Source: Galactobacter sp. | Lineage (GTDB): Bacteria; Actinomycetota; Actinomycetes; Actinomycetales; Micrococcaceae | DNA length: 8,238 bases | Direction: 5' to 3' | Assembly (NCBI GenBank): GCA_022712075.1 | Contig: JALAHE010000205.1 | Span: 1-8,238, forward strand | Shown: positions 6,901 through 8,238 of the stretch, piece by piece | How positions within the stretch are numbered: the first letter of the stretch is position 1 | Layout of the letters: every line of letters begins with the position of its first letter | The notes under the pieces: generated by a model | What the model was told of the DNA's origin: nothing | Databases searched by the model: none | The model's input: the letters and a program-made list of their open reading frames with translations, nothing else | Program-made: the position numbers and the translations under genes

Positions 6901-7297
6901 TCATGTCGTCGAGGAAGGTGAGGGCGATGCCACCCCACACGGGCGCGCCGTCGCCGCGCAGCACCTGATCGGTCAGCGACTCGCCGTCTCGCGTGGTGTC
7001 GCGCTTGCCTCGCAGGTAGCTGAGCACATTGCGCTGGTCGGCGCCGCGGGCTCGCCCGCTCGTCGCGTCATTCGACGCGCCGTTGAAGGGCACCGTGGAG
7101 GGCATCATGAGCGCCAGGTAGGCGTCGAGCAGCGTCGACTTGCCCGTGCCGGAGGCGCCGGAGATGAGCGTGGCGCCGCGGGAGAGCTCCACCTCGTGGT
7201 GCCCGTGGAAGCCACCCCAGTTCACGAGCTGCAGGCGCTCGGCGCGCCACTGGGCGCTGGCATCGGAAAAGCCTGCGAAGAGCGGGATCTCAGTCAT
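3920..7297 (-). CDS. jetC: Wadjet subunit JetC (MksB/EptC), SMC-like ATPase
   Basis: This 1125-residue condensin-like ATPase is the motor of the Wadjet complex. Known JetABC complexes extrude DNA loops and single out small closed circles such as plasmids. The N-terminal head has the Walker A motif GASGTGKST (47-55). Long Ala/Glu/Arg/Leu-rich coiled coils follow at roughly 250-480 and 645-960. They surround a hinge-like globular region at about 480-645, with LPFAAELMDV (491-500) and VLGFSN (630-635). The C-terminal head has the ABC signature GGKSGGES (1011-1018) and Walker B VFLDEGF with D1050 and E1051. All ATPase motifs are intact. The frame is open further upstream, but ATG 7297 is chosen because GAGGAGG lies just before it and the family N-terminus (MTEIPLF) starts there. 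The start codon lies within an 8-bp overlap with the jetB stop, so translation is probably coupled. No jetD follows; a hairpin and benE do. Confidence 0.93.
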   Translation of the reverse strand: MTEIPLFAGFSDASAQWRAERLQLVNWGGFHGHHEVELSRGATLISGASGTGKSTLLDAYLALMMPSTVPFNGASNDATSGRARGADQRNVLSYLRGKRDTTRDGESLTDQVLRGDGAPVWGGIALTFLDDMKRRFTAVRLYLADAAARTSSDVQMRLFTRPDAVSLAEFEPFAERRFDPRALRSALPGLAYHDTALKFTETLTTRLGIGANGNGDNALRLLARIQAGHQVRTVDSLYKQMVLEEPATFRAAERAVEQYSSLDRAYRDLEQDGAKARALAQIDEAHAAYSGALERAARLDRYGVRDEGVHTGFSLWSLLTHRRLLLEAEAANRAQREGVSTALLGAEAGKASLEIDLHEIEEQLREAGGGALNLLESKLDGAQAQATAVSRARARFTELTAALEMPCATAADFTALVEESSRFADGVDAERDELGALRDAKVAAAPALKERRTELLREFESLRGRASRVPMAYDAARRQIAEASGLSVSSLPFAAELMDVAPGQEAWRLAAELTLRGVGLTLLVDEREQARLRTAIDGLSLEVRLHFEGVSLGEQAPAPSEARMLSARLVFKDSPFTSWVKERVQRPGVDHVCVSTPEELGGSEPKVTMSGQTSRGRAGAHGRAAGRDDVLGFSNADRVQAIKEAAASLTAALVALDTERAALDARLLALRERETAFSAVATHTWEQIDLAGAHERVDALRHEIAEMVQRNDALAPLRARHAELKTAVEAAKHEYWALDAKLKRLDTEWGEIAEAQDKINDQLDEAPAEAFLSESDAAELDAILFERDAEVTPARLPGVVRSLRSVLTEESNRSAAEARREAEHLRGIFEAFNERWPDPDRGGDVAAYPDFKAIADDIERHGLHQRREAFQRQFQAWSGQDLRLLSDAYDVAMDDIDERLEPVNHILASLPFGPGRDRLSIVVRRLRRRELEEFRSTLRELSATAETEGTSPEAAQASFARLRELMTLLSATEGAAAIRRDELLDVRKHLEITASKVDTAGRELSTYSSLGGKSGGESQELVAFIVGSALRYQLGDETRTRPRFAPVFLDEGFVKSDAEFAGRAVAAWKGLGFQLIVGAPLDKVTALEPHMDLNLSVTKDQATGYSYVTAFHDAAAPGEELPAGE

Positions 7298-7982
7298 GGT
7301 CCTCCTCGGACAGCTCGGTGGAGGCATGGGAAAGCAGGGTGTCCCCGCCCGTGCCCGGGGCGCCGAGGGCCTCAATGAGCTCCTGCAGGCGGGCGACGGG
7401 AAGGACGACCTCGATGACGGAGGTGATGGCAAACCGGTCCTGCGTGGCAGTGCTCGCGAGCACCCCTGCCGCTTGCATCTCCTTCACCGCGCGCTTGGCC
7501 CTGGCCAGATCGCCGGCGACGTCGGTCGCGTGCTCGGGGCGGAAGCGTTCGATGGCCTCCAGGCATTCCTCGAGGTCGATGAACACGTGTTCCTCCCCCG
7601 CCGCTCGGCCGACCAGCCGCGCCTGGCGCAGGTGCACCAGCAGGATCGTCTCCTCGCGCGTGTAGGCGCTTTCGCGCAGCAGCGCCGGGAAGTGTGCCGT
7701 CCCTTCCGCGCGGATCTGCACCTTGTAGGCGACGCCCCGTTCGGCGTCCACGACGAGGTCGAGGAAGAGGTCGTGCAGGCGCGAGGTGAGCACCGCGCGG
7801 TGGCGCAAGAGGGCCTCGAACTCGCGCGGGCGTCGCGCAGCGGTCAGCACCTGCGCGCGCAGAAGCGCCACGAGCGCCTCTCGCTGTTCGAGCTCGAGGC
7901 TGCCCTCGTCGCCGTCGAAGAGGGCGAGGCTCGCCGCGCTCGCGTCCTCGAGTCCGCGCTCCTCGGGATTCTGCTGGCTCAC
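7290..7982 (-). CDS. jetB: Wadjet subunit JetB (MksE/EptB), DUF4194 protein
   Basis: This 230-residue cytoplasmic protein corresponds to the DUF4194/MksE-like subunit that bridges JetA to the JetC ATPase heads in Wadjet/MksBEF condensins; it is kleisin-associated and built of winged-helix modules. Visible landmarks are the helical start after an acidic N-terminus (residues 28-63), LHDLFLDLVVDAERGVAYKV (69-88), LLRESAYTREETILLVHLRQ (101-120) and a terminal winged-helix-like segment RFAITSVIEVVLPV (183-196). Identification rests on this pattern plus its place between jetA and jetC, and its length is normal for the family. The start is GTG 7982, overlapping the jetA stop codon in the 4-bp string GTGA, with AAGGAG 8 nt upstream. 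The 3' end carries the jetC ribosome site. The acidic tail (ELSEEDHD) is partly dictated by that site. Confidence 0.88.
   Translation of the reverse strand: MSQQNPEERGLEDASAASLALFDGDEGSLELEQREALVALLRAQVLTAARRPREFEALLRHRAVLTSRLHDLFLDLVVDAERGVAYKVQIRAEGTAHFPALLRESAYTREETILLVHLRQARLVGRAAGEEHVFIDLEECLEAIERFRPEHATDVAGDLARAKRAVKEMQAAGVLASTATQDRFAITSVIEVVLPVARLQELIEALGAPGTGGDTLLSHASTELSEEDHD
7301..7307 (-). promoter_or_regulatory. Ribosome binding site of jetC (GAGGAGG)
   Basis: GAGGAGG on the minus strand ends 3 nt before ATG 7297, and its first GAGG is 6 nt away. It lies inside the 3' coding end of jetB (SEEDHD). It fixes the jetC start at 7297 rather than at any codon further upstream in the open frame. 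Confidence 0.75.
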
Positions 7983-8238
7983 GCGGTGGGCTCCTTGGTG
8001 GTCGGGGTGGTGGGGGTGTCGGTGGTGTCGAGATCGCGGGCCTCAAGGCGCAGGCCCGGCAAGCGCAGCCAGCGTTCGGTGCCGTCCGGGCGCACGGTGC
8101 GAACGACGCCGGGCGGCGGGGTTTCGGCGCCTGGGCCGGGGACCGATTCGCGCGAGCGCGTGAGCGCCGGGGCTGCGAGGTCCATGAGCCCGAAGAGCTC
8201 GACGGGGCGGCGCAGCTCGGGCGGCAAGGTATCGAAGG
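7979..8238 (-). CDS. jetA: Wadjet subunit JetA (MksF/EptA), DUF3375, C-terminal fragment
   Basis: Only the last 85 residues are inside the window; the frame is open to the edge and the start lies beyond it. The fragment reads FDTLPPELRRPVELFGLMDLA, then a Pro-rich stretch, then a short VRTVRPDGTERWLRLPGLRLEA segment and a Thr/Pro-rich tail ending KEPTA. JetA is the kleisin-like subunit (DUF3375, usually about 480-500 residues) that connects the JetC heads and binds JetB. The call rests mainly on position, as the gene directly upstream of and overlapping jetB in a jetABC order, with modest support from the sequence. The low-complexity tail after residue 70 of the fragment is probably disordered. 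The operon promoter must lie outside the window. Confidence 0.72.
   Translation of the reverse strand, partial: FDTLPPELRRPVELFGLMDLAAPALTRSRESVPGPGAETPPPGVVRTVRPDGTERWLRLPGLRLEARDLDTTDTPTTPTTKEPTA
7991..7996 (-). promoter_or_regulatory. Ribosome binding site of jetB (AAGGAG)
   Basis: AAGGAG on the minus strand lies 8 nt before GTG 7982, within the last codons of jetA. Together with the GTGA stop/start overlap it supports the non-ATG start and coupled translation of jetA and jetB. Confidence 0.7.

Noticed and set aside
5019..7378. Very long plus-strand open frames (458 and 647 codons) antisense to jetC
   Set aside because: They are shadows expected opposite a long GC-rich gene: Arg/Ala/Pro/Gly-rich translations, no recognisable domains, no ribosome sites, while the opposite frame is an intact SMC-like ATPase.
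7298..7432. A longer JetC N-terminus starting at 7432
   Set aside because: It would overlap jetB by 143 bp and is Ser/Pro/Arg-rich, while ATG 7297 has a strong GAGGAGG site and a fitting start.

Overview
The window is GC-rich, densely coding DNA from a high-GC Gram-positive bacterium (Actinomycetota). The high G+C at third codon positions, the secreted Ala/Thr/Ser-rich protein, and above all a 28-bp site matching the actinobacterial form of the XerC/XerD recombination site dif (1843-1870) support this. If that site is the functional dif, the window lies at the replication terminus of a circular chromosome. The genus cannot be named from the sequence.

Left part (1-1842): one minus-strand gene (31-1224) encodes a secreted protein of 397 residues. 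It has a signal peptide, two similar beta-rich repeats and a C-terminal HExxH zinc-peptidase-like domain. It is followed by about 620 bp without a convincing gene. That stretch includes an unusually AT-rich island (about 1390-1560) with an inverted repeat, a short tandem repeat and several small palindromes.

Centre (1843-2607): dif, then 122 bp further on a plus-strand DUF1349 gene (1993-2607).

Right part (2497-8238): everything is on the minus strand. In transcription order there is the 3' end of jetA (DUF3375, cut by the window edge), jetB (DUF4194), jetC (SMC/MukB-like ATPase), a strong 14-bp GC hairpin, and a BenE-family transporter. The last 111 bp of the transporter overlap the 3' end of the DUF1349 gene in antisense. 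jetA/jetB overlap by 4 bp and jetB/jetC by 8 bp, so the three subunits are probably translationally coupled. They form a Wadjet (JetABC, also called MksFEB or EptABC) condensin-like complex, which in characterised systems recognises small circular DNA and hands it to the nuclease JetD for cleavage.

The most notable points are the dif site itself, a Wadjet operon about 2 kb from it reading in the direction of the fork that would arrive at dif from that side, and the absence of jetD from the usual place after jetC. The hairpin and an unrelated transporter sit there instead, so jetD is upstream of jetA beyond the window, elsewhere in the genome, or missing.
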